A stretch of 64,000 nucleotides of DNA. Origin: Hyaloperonospora brassicae (taxonomy: Eukaryota; Oomycota; Peronosporomycetes; Peronosporales; Peronosporaceae). The position numbers and the translations under genes were made by a program. Shown here piece by piece: positions 11,886 through 23,610 of this stretch. The stretch lies in assembly GCA_947650285.1 (NCBI GenBank), contig CANTFL010001488.1, positions 1 through 64,000 of the forward strand, read 5' to 3'. The notes beneath the pieces were generated by a model. That model saw only the letters and a program-made list of their open reading frames with translations. It searched no databases and was not told the DNA's origin. Every line of letters begins with the position of its first letter. Positions within the stretch are counted from its first letter, which is position 1.

Positions 11886-14800
11886 CTTGGGCACGAAAGG
11901 GGGAGGTACTGTGGAGGGTGAGAAGGTCGTGGCAATTCGCAAAATGATAAGGCAAGCAGACGTGCCCTTGGATCGGGCCTCGAGTCGAATGGAGTGATCA
12001 AAACAAAAGCAGTTTCGTTTGTTACAGCGGATGAACTTCTATCGCACACGACATCCTTGCTAGAGAAAACGCATGCCCGTTGCCGCAGAGGTTGAGGCAT
12101 TCGAAACGACCTGTGCCGGAAAACGAGACTCTCGCTGGTCAGTTTGTCGCAGGCTTGAGATGTCTCAGCTTTTTATCCCTCAGCGGAGACCATGAAGGGT
12201 ACAGAAAGAAAACTGGTAGCGTCCGTTTTATTAGACGTAGCTATTTTGCTGGATTGCTGCATCGTCTGACATCTTTCTTGGCAGATGATACTGCAAGCAT
12301 TTCCAACTTACAAAACACTAGTCGCCTGCTGGGATACGTAGCCTACCGAAGTGACGCGTACAAGAGAGTTCAAACGCTGCACAACAACCAATTGAAGTCA
12401 CTCGGCACCATGGACACAGACCTGATGGTCGTTCGGATGCAGTGCCATTTCAACCTGACGCATATTTACCATCATCTTCCACTATGACAAGGTCGACTGA
12501 AAAAGGGGGTCTACATCAGCTACGCGTTGACAACCGGCTAACATGGTTGAAAGCGCCCATCTTTTTCGTTTCTTTTCGTGGAGGCAGTTATCCGGACAAT
12601 CCGAATACGTGCGAAACCGCTGCGGGTCGATGACGGTGTTGGAGTACGTAGCTGCTACGGATGGAAAACGAAGGCGCGAAGATTGAAACCTGTAAGAGCA
12701 TCGAGTTCATGAACACCAGGTCGACTGCGGACATCACAGATGTTCGGACCAAGCAGGTCAGCCCTTCATCGAGATACGTCGGTGTCAGCTCGAGGAAGTA
12801 CAAGCAAGATGCAGGTGGTGGCACGTCGAGAGCCTCCAGCAGTACCTGAACGCCCATACATTGGCAGCGGACGCTGGAAGCAGGAAGTTGAGTGAGAAGC
12901 ACAGACACCGTCATTGACAACCATTGTATCGTCGTTGTCATGAATGCGGTGACCGCTTGTATCACCGTGGTGTATCCAGCTCCACAAGACGTACTGCTGA
13001 TCATACAGACACGGCGCATACGGACCAGTGTGATGCCGAAAAAGGCGCAAAGTGGAAGCGGTGCACGACAAGACTTCGCCACAACAGCTAACAAACAGTA
13101 CGTACGAATTCTTTGCGAGCGACCAGTAGCGCAATTGCTGTCCCAATACCGACTTCAGCCGACCCGGCTCGAGTGTTTGCGTGTCTGCGTTCTAGAATAT
13201 CCGATGCAACATTGCACCATGGACTTCTATGCTTCCTTCTACGTTGTCCTTCCCGACCAACAGATGTGACCGCTTGCCTTTTCCTCCAAGCACTAAAAGG
13301 CTGCGTTATTGACCCACCCTAGCTTCAATAGCGCCAATCAAACCTCTAGCTCCCATATCGCGGCACAGTTTGTCGGAAGCGGAGTCACACCTTCAATTGA
13401 TGCCAAGAAAGAATGACAGCTCTGATGTGCCTGGATTGATTTGCCACAAACGTCGACGGAATACTACGCTGCCGCTGCTGCTGCAAGTGATTGAGCGAGA
13501 AACCGACAACAACACATCGAACGGAGCAACTGATGCATCAAACAAGTGCGCGTGCACGTCGATTAGTACTTCATGTACGTTGTCAGCCACCTTGCGGATA
13601 TGTTAACGATACGCGGGGATGGGGATGCTGTCTTGCCAACAGGTGCAGAAAAGATGATGCTCGGCTCGTTCATCACCACCCTGACCACCCTGACCTTCCA
13701 GAACGATCTATGACTCTGCGAACTGCCTCATCTACCTGACGTGCATGTCCAGTCAAACTCTCCATTTGCTGTGTCATGCTCCTTGTTAACAGACAAGGAT
13801 GTTACAGACTCGTGGCTGCGCTTGTACAAGAATGCAGCACAGCAAAACAAGCGCCTCGCGAAACGCGGGACGTTTTGATCGAAAGTCTTGATCTACTCAC
13901 CACGCCATCTGCAGAGACGATATGCAATGTCGCTGACATCGTACCGATTCAGTTGCAAATCTTGCCGCTTGTCGTATAAACAGCGATCTCATCCTTCACC
14001 GTCGTCATGATAGTATCGAAGGGTGCGGCCACCTCCGTCTATGACTCAGGTTAAGCACATCCATTGATGCGGGGTTTTTTTGTGCAACGTGGCTGTGGTC
14101 GTGCGGCAATACATGAAATGTCGTCTGTCCTTCCCACGAGTGTGCATAGCTCGTTCGTGTTTCAGAGCGTAGTCATGACCCCATCCTACTGATTCTTCTC
14201 ATCGACCGCGGTGTCCTAGAGCATGGCAAACGACGTGGTCTGCGTCCTTCTGCATCTCTTCTCAGCTCGCAACACGTGTTGTCATGTGAGCGTGGGTATC
14301 ACATCAGCGCTGATAATCAGTTTCAGGTAATAGCAATATAGTCGGTCCGGTCGAGCTTCTCTTGGTTGAAACTTCGTTGCGTCAGTTAGAGCTCCGCTCG
14401 GTATCGTACAGTCCTTCTATGTTTTCTTCGTAGACAAGAGCCGGCAAGATACGAACGGATCATTCTTCAGGATTGAAGAGATGTCCGTGCTTATCCACGA
14501 ACAGGCTAGCGTGTATTGCTAGTCCCAAGACAACCGCGTGCCCGCCCTGCGACAGCACAGTAAGCAGGTTGAAAGGAGCTATTGGTATCGCCGATGCAGT
14601 GAGAAGGGTCGTAGACGGACGCGAAACCCAGACTTTTCAGTGGCACCAAAAAGAAGGAGAAGAAGAAAAAGAAGACGAACAAGAAGAAGAAGAAGAACAA
14701 GAACGAGAATGAGAGGACGAACAAGAAGACGAACAAGAAGCACAGTGACGTAGAACCGTACACACGCGCACATCGATGCATGCAGTAGTGCTCACCGGAC

Positions 14801-15120
14801 GCGGTGCGCCAACACGATCCATTCGCATCATCTTCATGCAGCGTGGTGCCAGTTTCTACTTCGACCCGTACACGCGCTAAAATCTGGTGCTCGTTGCTTG
14901 TCATATAGAAGTCAGGAGAAGATACAGAAGCAAGAATTGATTTTGAAAGCGAGTTACATGGATGTCGTATTATCTTTCCACTAGCCTACGTGTCACATCC
15001 GTAGCTCGAACTGTTATCAGAGAGACAAAGACGCATCTTGAACCAGGACAAGCTGGTTCTCAATATCCACTCCGGTCATCGCGGTCTCGGTCGCACACGA
15101 CGGCAGGAAAACTCCATTAT

Positions 15121-15360
15121 CTACGAAACGGATCCAACAATTCCGTCGACAAGTCCCCCGACAACCGGAAGATCAGCCACCAATCCTTCCCGAAGTTCAT
15201 TAGGACGTTTTTCCGACAGTCCTGGAGTACCCCCGACGACTGGAAGTTTACCGATTGTCTCAAGAACTTCGTTGGGATGGCCTTCTGAATGTCCCGGAGC
15301 TTGTCCGTAGATGGCCGCAGATGCGACAGCAGCGAGAGTGAGGGAAATGAGGAGGTTCAT
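15121..15360 (-). CDS. Small secreted cysteine-free repeat peptide, copy 5 (Pro46 variant)
   Basis: Encodes the same protein as copy 3 (Val42, Pro46). Unit 5 also shares non-coding variants with unit 3, so the two are sister copies rather than independent mutants. Confidence 0.75.
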   Translation of the reverse strand: MNLLISLTLAAVASAAIYGQAPGHSEGHPNEVLETIGKLPVVGGTPGLSEKRPNELREGLVADLPVVGGLVDGIVGSVS

Positions 15361-18300
15361 CTTGGGCACGAAAGGGGGAGGTACTGTGGAGGGTGAGAAG
15401 GTCGTGGCAATTCGCAAAATGATAAGGCAAGCAGACGTGCCCTTGGATCGGGCCTCGAGTCGAATGGAGTGATCAAAACAAAAGCAGTTTCGTTTGTTAC
15501 AGCGGATGAACTTCTATCGCACACGACATCCTTGCTAGAGAAAACGCATGCCCGTTGCCGCAGAGGTTGAGGCATTCGAAACGACCTGTGCCGGAAAACG
15601 AGACTCTCGCTGGTCAGTTTGTCGCAGGCTTGAGATGTCTCAGCTTTTTATCCCTCAGCGGAGACCATGAAGGGTACAGAAAGAAAACTGGTAGCGTCCG
15701 TTTTATTAGACGTAGCTATTTTGCTGGATTGCTGCATCGTCTGACATCTTTCTTGGCAGATGATACTGCAAGCATTTCCAACTTACAAAACACTAGTCGC
15801 CTGCTGGGATACGTAGCCTACCGAAGTGACGCGTACAAGAGAGTTCAAACGCTGCACAACAACCAATTGAAGTCACTCGGCACCATGGACACAGACCTGA
15901 TGGTCGTTCGGATGCAGTGCCATTTCAACCTGACGCATATTTACCATCATCTTCCACTATGACAAGGTCGACTGAAAAAGGGGGTCTACATCAGCTACGC
16001 GTTGACAACCGGCTAACATGGTTGAAAGCGCCCATCTTTTTCGTTTCTTTTCGTGGAGGCAGTTATCCGGACAATCCGAATACGTGCGAAACCGCTGCGG
16101 GTCGATGACGGTGTTGGAGTACGTAGCTGCTACGGATGGAAAACGAAGGCGCGAAGATTGAAACCTGTAAGAGCATCGAGTTCATGAACACCAGGTCGAC
16201 TGCGGACATCACAGATGTTCGGACCAAGCAGGTCAGCCCTTCATCGAGATACGTCGGTGTCAGCTCGAGGAAGTACAAGCAAGATGCAGGTGGTGGCACG
16301 TCGAGAGCCTCCAGCAATACCTGAACGCCCATACATTGGCAGCGGACGCTGGAAGCAGGAAGTTGAGTGAGAAGCACAGACACCGTCATTGACAACCATT
16401 GTATCGTCGTTGTCATGAATGCGGTGACCGCTTGTATCACCGTGGTGTATCCAGCTCCACAAGACGTACTGCTGATCATACAGACACGGCGCATACGGAC
16501 CAGTGTGATGCCGAAAAAGGCGCAAAGTGGAAGCGGTGCACGCCAAGACTTCGCCACAACAGCTAACAAACAGTACGTACGAATTCTTTGCGAGCGACCA
16601 GTAGCGCAATTGCTGTCCCAATACCGACTTCAGCCGACCCGGCTCGAGTGTTTGCGTGTCTGCGTTCTAGAATATCCGATGCAACATTGCACCATGGACT
16701 TCTATGCTTCCTTCTACGTTGTCCTTCCCGACCAACAGATGTGACCGCTTGCCTTTTCCTCCAAGCACTAAAAGGCTGCGTTATTGACCCACCCTAGCTT
16801 CAATAGCGCCAATCAAACCTCTAGCTCCCATATCGCGGCACAGTTTGTCGGAAGCGGAGTCACACCTTCAATTGATGCCAAGAAAGAATGACAGCTCTGA
16901 TGTGCCTGGATTGATTTGCCACAAACGTCGACGGAATACTACGCTGCCGCTGCTGCTGCAAGTGATTGAGCGAGAAACCGACAACAACACATCGAACGGA
17001 GCAACTGATGCATCAAACAAGTGCGCGTGCACGTCGATTAGTACTTCATGTACGTTGTCAGCCACCTTGCGGATATGTTAACGATACGCGGGGATGGGGA
17101 TGCTGTCTTGCCAACAGGTGCAGAAAAGATGATGCTCGGCTCGTTCATCACCACCCTGACCACCCTGACCTTCCAGAACGATCTATGACTCTGCGAACTG
17201 CCTCATCTACCTGACGTGCATGTCCAGTCAAACTCTCCATTTGCTGTGTCATGCTCCTTGTTAACAGACAAGGATGTTACAGACTCGTGGCTGCGCTTGT
17301 ACAAGAATGCAGCACAGCAAAACAAGCGCCTCGCGAAACGCGGGACGTTTTGATCGAAAGTCTTGATCTACTCACCACGCCATCTGCAGAGACGATATGC
17401 AATGTCGCTGACATCGTACCGATTCAGTTGCAAATCTTGCCGCTTGTCGTATAAACAGCGATCTCATCCTTCACCGTCGTCATGATAGTATCGAAGGGTG
17501 CGGCCACCTCCGTCTATGACTCAGGTTAAGCACATCCATTGATGCGGGGTTTTTTTGTGCAACGTGGCTGTGGTCGTGCGGCAATACATGAAATGTCGTC
17601 TGTCCTTCCCACGAGTGTGCATAGCTCGTTCGTGTTTCAGAGCGTAGTCATGACCCCATCCTACTGATTCTTCTCATCGACCGCGGTGTCCTAGAGCATG
17701 GCAAACGACGTGGTCTGCGTCCTTCTGCATCTCTTCTCAGCTCGCAACACGTGTTGTCATGTGAGCGTGGGTATCACATCAGCGCTGATAATCAGTTTCA
17801 GGTAATAGCAATATAGTCGGTCCGGTCGAGCTCCTCTGGGTTGAAACTTCGTTGCGTCAGTTAGAGCTCCGCTCGGTATCGTACAGTCCTTCTATGTTTT
17901 CTTCGTAGACAAGAGCCGGCAAGATACGAACGGATCATTCTTCAGGATTGAAGAGATGTCCGTGCTTATCCACGAACAGGCTAGCGTGTATTGCTAGTCC
18001 CAAGACAACCGCGTGCCCGCCCTGCGACAGCACAGTAAGCAGGTTGAAAGGAGCTATTGGTATCGCCGATGCAGTGAGAAGGGTCGTAGACGGACGCGAA
18101 ACCCAGACTTTTCAGTGGCACCAAAAAGAAGGAGAAGAAGAAAAAGAAGACGAACAAGAAGAAGAAGAAGAACAAGAACGAGAATGAGAGGACGAACAAG
18201 AAGACGAACAAGAAGCACAGTGACGTAGAACCGTACACACGCGCACATCGATGCATGCAGTAGTGCTCACCGGACGCGGTGCGCCAACACGATCCATTCG

Positions 18301-18595
18301 CATCATCTTCATGCAGCGTGGTGCCAGTTTCTACTTCGACCCGTACACGCGCTAAAATCTGGTGCTCGTTGCTTGTCATATAGAAGTCAGGAGAAGATAC
18401 AGAAGCAAGAATTGATTTTGAAAGCGAGTTACATGGATGTCGTATTATCTTTCCACTAGCCTACGTGTCACATCCGTAGCTCGAACTGTTATCAGAGAGA
18501 CAAAGACGCATCTTGAACCAGGACAAGCTGGTTCTCAATATCCACTCCGGTCATCGCGGTCTCGGTCGCACACGACGGCAGGAAAACTCCATTAT

Positions 18596-18835
18596 CTACG
18601 AAACGGATCCAACAATTCCGTCGACAAGTCCCCCGACAACCGGAAGATCAGCCACCAATCCTTCCCGAAGTTCATTAGGACGTTTTTCCGACAGTCCTAG
18701 AGTACCCCCGACGACTGGAAGTTTACCGATTGTCTCAAGAACTTCGTTGGGATGGCCTTCTGAATGTCCCGGAGCTTGTCCGTAGATGGCCGCAGATGCG
18801 ACAGCAGCGAGAGTGAGGGAAATGAGGAGGTTCAT
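18596..18835 (-). CDS. Small secreted cysteine-free repeat peptide, copy 6
   Basis: Encodes the same protein as copies 1 and 2 (Val42, Leu46). It is the last complete gene of the array. The unit is truncated about 1.8 kb to its right, on the promoter side, but gene and core promoter are intact. Confidence 0.75.
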   Translation of the reverse strand: MNLLISLTLAAVASAAIYGQAPGHSEGHPNEVLETIGKLPVVGGTLGLSEKRPNELREGLVADLPVVGGLVDGIVGSVS

Positions 18836-20618
18836 CTTGGGCACGAAAGGGGGAGGTACTGTGGAGGGTGAGAAGGTCGTGGCAATTCGCAAAATGATAA
18901 GGCAAGCAGACGTGCCCTTGGATCGGGCCTCGAGTCGAATGGAGTGATCAAAACAAAAGCAGTTTCGTTTGTTACAGCGGATGAACTTCTATCGCACACG
19001 ACATCCTTGCTAGAGAAAACGCATGCCCGTTGCCGCAGAGGTTGAGGCATTCGAAACGACCTGTGCCGGAAAACGAGACTCTCGCTGGTCAGTTTGTCGC
19101 AGGCTTGAGATGTCTCAGCTTTTTATCCCTCAGCGGAGACCATGAAGGGTACAGAAAGAAAACTGGTAGCGTCCGTTTTATTAGACGTAGCTATTTTGCT
19201 GGATTGCTGCATCGTCTGACATCTTTCTTGGCAGATGATACTGCAAGCATTTCCAACTCACAAAACACTAGTCGCCTGCTGGGATACGTAGCCTACCGAA
19301 GTGACGCGTACAAGAGAGTTCAAACGCTGCACAACAACCAATTGAAGTCACTCGGCACCATGGACACAGACCTGATGGTCGTTCGGATGCAGTGCCATTT
19401 CAACCTGACGCATATTTACCATCATCTTCCACTATGACAAGGTCGACTGAAAAAGGGGGTCTACATCAGCTACGCGTTGACAACCGGCTAACATGGTTGA
19501 AAGCGCCCATCTTTTTCGTTTCTTTTCGTGGAGGCAGTTATCCGGACAATCCGAATACGTGCGAAACCGCTGCGGGTCGATGACGGTGTTGGAGTACGTA
19601 GCTGCTACGGATGGAAAACGAAGGCGCGAAGATTGAAACCTGTAAGAGCATCGAGTTCATGAACACCAGGTCGACTGCGGACATCACAGATGTTCGGACC
19701 AAGCAGGTCAGCCCTTCATCGAGATACGTCGGTGTCAGCTCGAGGAAGTACAAGCAAGATGCAGGTGGTGGCACGTCGAGAGCCTCCAGCAATACCTGAA
19801 CGCCCATACATTGGCAGCGGACGCTGGAAGCAGGAAGTTGAGTGAGAAGCACAGACACCGTCATTGACAACCATTGTATCGTCGTTGTCATGAATGCGGT
19901 GACCGCTTGTATCACCGTGGTGTATCCAGCTCCACAAGACGTACTGCTGATCATACAGACACGGCGCATACGGACCAGTGTGATGCCGAAAAAGGCGCAA
20001 AGTGGAAGCGGTGCACGCCAAGACTTCGCCACAACAGCTAACAAACAGTACGTACGAATTCTTTGCGAGCGACCAGTAGCGCAATTGCTGTCCCAATACC
20101 GACTTCAGCCGACCCGGCTCGAGTGTTTGCGTGTCTGCGTTCTAGAATATCCGATGCAACATTGCACCATGGACTTCTATGCTTCCTTCTACGTTGTCCT
20201 TCCCGACCAACAGATGTGACCGCTTGCCTTTTCCTCCAAGCACTAAAAGGCTGCGTTATTGACCCACCCTAGCATCAATAGCGCCAACAAACCTCTAGCT
20301 CCCATATCGCGGCACAGTTTGTCGGAAGCGGAGTCACACCTTCGATTGATGCCAAGAAAGAATGACAGCTCTGATGTGCCTGGATTGATTTGCCACAAAC
20401 GTCGACGGAATACTACGCTGCCGCTGCTGCTGCAAGTGATTGAGCGAGAAACCGACAACAACACATCGAACGGAGCAACTGATGCATCAAACAAGTGCGC
20501 GTGCACGTCGATTAGTACTTCATGTACGTTGTCAGCCACCTTGCGGATATGTTAACGATACGCGGGGATGGGGATGCTGTCTTGCCAACAGGTGCAGAAA
20601 AGATGATGCTCGGCTCGT

Positions 20619-23330
20619 CTATCACAAATTGTGAATGAGCGCACATCTTACCATTTAAAGGAAACTCCTCTTGCCAATTTTAGGAGAAGTTTGTGCTTCC
20701 GGACGCCACGAATGCTTGACCGCTGGAAGGAGCGAGACAGATGAGCGAAAAATGCTTAACTTGGGGGGAACTGTACAATCGTTAATAGCTTATTGCTTTG
20801 AATTCGATAAATTGTTTTATTTTACATGTACTCTATTAAACAACAGACTCCTACGTAGGTTTTCGCTTCCCACCCGTTGCGCTCGTCTACTAGCGATCGG
20901 TGGTTTATTTGGTTCGTAACATAGCCTGTATCCATGAATTGGTGGAGTGGTCACAAACATCACCTATGACCTAATTATTTCTTCAACATTTCCGTACGCA
21001 GGTAATAATGATAAATTTTGTTAAATCGAGATAATATTCACATTGATATATTTCGTTACAAGAATATGTAGCGTGGTCATTCCGTTTATCCACCCCTTCA
21101 TAGGTAAAACCGGTTATGCACAGCAAAGTACCTGAATAGATTGTACGACTTGTTAGGTCCTGATGCAAGGGTTCACGCATCTTCGGCGACTTGCTAATAT
21201 TTGATTGATGGTGCACAGAGAAAAAGAGCAATCCATGTTTGTACCATATAATAATCCTGACTTGGTGTTCCAAAGGGAGAGCGAATGGAAAATCAGTGAC
21301 TGCTTTCGTCTTGGTACGAATCTTTATTCTCTTATCTCGTAATCATTGGGTGTGAATGGTGCTTCATCCATGTAAATAATGTTGCTAATAAGCATAAGAG
21401 TAAATTTTAGCGTCTACAACTCAAGTGACTAATAGATATGGTGCATTTAAGGCGCGGTGGAAAGCTTATAAGAAAAAGGAAGGGCGCTTTTCATGAGCCT
21501 TGCGTATTTTCGATGAGTTAGATTTACGAGTCATAAAAAACTGTAACATTTTGATATACATTTCGATTCGACGTGGACCCCGAAGCACCATGTGCTACAC
21601 AGCGCGTACGTTTTCGAGAACGCATCCCGTATTGCAAGTAGTCGGACAATATATATCCGCTATCTTTTGCAAACATCTTGATAGCATATGACAGGCAGGC
21701 CTTCTAGTCTATACGCTGGTGGGTCGGATTGCAACCGACAAAAGTTAAATAGCATGCCTAACCCGCTCGGTCTCATCTCGCTAATGTCCGACGGTATTGC
21801 ACTTTGTCGGTTCACTGACGGCATGGGCACATGGACCCTGTGGTGTACCACTTTATTTTTTCTTTAGTACTTAGTATGTTCACATGGGGCTGAATCGTAA
21901 CAACACCACAGAGCTACGTGTAAGAGTGTATTCCATCATCGTAAAATGACACGGCCATTTATAGAAATTCGATCGTTCATGAGAATTTGCTCAAAGAGGG
22001 CAAAAGCGACATAAACAATTGCTTGCGATCTCACAATATCATAGCGAGCATAATCGGCCGTCGCTTAAGTATCATTCAACACCACGATAAATAACATCAC
22101 ATATATAAATCGCCATAATCTGACGCAACCCGATTCGCGTGCCTTTGCGAGAGATGCTAATATTGACTTATTGTTTATTTGTCTCAATTTTGATAACCTT
22201 ATCATCTCTAAGAGAACTGGTGGAGAGATCAATCAATTTAAAAAAGTGTTCGAGATCGAAGTTTCGTAAATCATTAAACATTCTCAAAATTTGGTATGAA
22301 CATTGCGGGATGCACGACTGCGAGGGTGATCACGGTACGACGAAGCCAATTGACCACGTGTGCTACCTTTCCTTTTAATCGTACATAGTGAAAGCCCGTA
22401 AAACGCCTTGTGAAGCAAATCTATTTCCAAGGCCATAGTGTCCCACGAACGATGATAACTATTGTCTATTCGCTACAAAGCACAATCGATCTCTAATAGT
22501 ATGCCTGTATTAGTGATAGACATGCGCTCAGCCTAATTATTAATATAAAGTAGGTCACTTGTGCAGACTCTTGGAGAATACAGCTCACCATATGCTTTCA
22601 GAGCTGTTCGAGTGCTTAAGACCTTGTATTCATAAGATACTCGATTTAGGTTTTTTTAATTTTTTAACAAATTTAGTCGCATCCTGCAACGCAGATCGGG
22701 CAGTAATCGCGACAATCTATAATTGGTTGCCTAGGCTAAAATATATCTCATTCTTAACGGTCTCATTTATTCGTAGGTCCCACATAGGCTTTCAGCTTAA
22801 GCTGCGACAACTAGTCTCCGTTTTCTTGATTAGTGATCTTCATTCTTCGACAATTTGAATTCTTTAAGTTTTGCTAGCGGTTGTTTGGTGATATCGTACC
22901 ACACTAGTGGCGTGTTACTACTTGTTTTGTGTATGCCAAAAAGATCCGTCTTGTTTTACCCCTTCAAATACGCCCCTTCACCAGCTTAGGATCGTGCGGT
23001 CCGGGGTTTTAATGCTTCGATAGTTTGCTTCTGCCGAGAAGACGTACATTTGGTACTGGTTTTCTTAAGTATTCAAATACAACAGTAAATGACATTGGAA
23101 AAAAATCGGCTTTTCTTTAAGCTCAAAGAGGATCGAACAGATATACGCTAGAAAGTAATCATTGGCTTTGAATAAGGCATCGGAGGCATGTCAATTTATC
23201 AGCCACATTGTCACGAAAAAGGTGCAGTGAGGATACGGTTGACTTTTGCAGCGGAAGGACGGATCGCGCGTCAGTTATAGAAATCGGATTTCATTATTAG
23301 GTTGATAGGTAATGGATATGAATGGAAGTA
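20619..23330. other. AT-rich single-copy sequence right of the array breakpoint, no gene seen
   Basis: Homology to the array stops at about 20618, where the unit's CGGCTCGT is followed by unrelated sequence. Beyond it the composition becomes AT-rich and only short, signature-free open frames of up to about 100 codons occur. I found no terminal repeat of a known mobile element at the junction by eye. Confidence 0.6.
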
Positions 23331-23339
23331 TATCACGCT

Positions 23340-23610
23340 ACCCAAGATCTCGATAGGGTTGCAGTCAATCAGGCGAGAGCGATCTGCAATCACGATCGGA
23401 AAGGAGATCTTGTTTTGATTATATTGGTTTGTATTACGCTACGAGATCGCTATCAGAGATCATACAGTTTATAAAGAAACGATCGCGATCAGAAAAGATA
23501 CCAAAATTAAGGTAGCAATCAAGGACGCGATCACGATCAATTATAATATTACGATCTTTCATTAAGGGTGTTTAAATAGCGCGATCCGCGATCGGAAGTG
23601 TACACGAAGT
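23340..23610. repeat. Cluster of GATC-containing motifs
   Basis: About 14 GATC sites fall within roughly 270 bp, many inside CGATC or GATCGCGATC palindromes and spaced about 10-30 bp apart, in otherwise AT-rich DNA. Smaller clusters follow at about 24745-24772, 25025-25052 and 25325-25615. There is no clear unit length, so this is a motif-enriched region rather than a proven satellite. I see no coding function. Confidence 0.5.

Larger units (their letters stand above)
1..20618. repeat. Tandem array of a ~3.47 kb unit, 5.9 copies, open at the left edge
   Basis: Head-to-tail near-identical units: U1 1-3476, U2 3477-6949, U3 6950-10424, U4 10425-13899, U5 13900-17374, U6 17375-20618 (truncated by about 230 bp). 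Boundaries are set arbitrarily at the window start. Copies differ by scattered single-base changes and a few 1-2 bp indels, so the array is young or actively homogenised. Each unit contains the secreted-peptide gene on the minus strand, its initiator-like promoter and a GAA-rich tract. I recognise no transposase, reverse transcriptase or rRNA in the unit, so it is neither an rDNA repeat nor an obvious transposon. The other open frames in the unit overlap on both strands without family signatures. Because the array reaches position 1, the total copy number is unknown. Confidence 0.98.

Noticed and set aside
20243..20539. 98-codon frames private to the last unit
   Set aside because: Created by small indels and substitutions at the array edge; no counterpart of this length in other units.
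1..20618. CRISPR array, rDNA repeat or LTR tandem
   Set aside because: Units are 3.47 kb direct repeats without spacers, without recognisable rRNA, and without reverse transcriptase, protease or integrase motifs.
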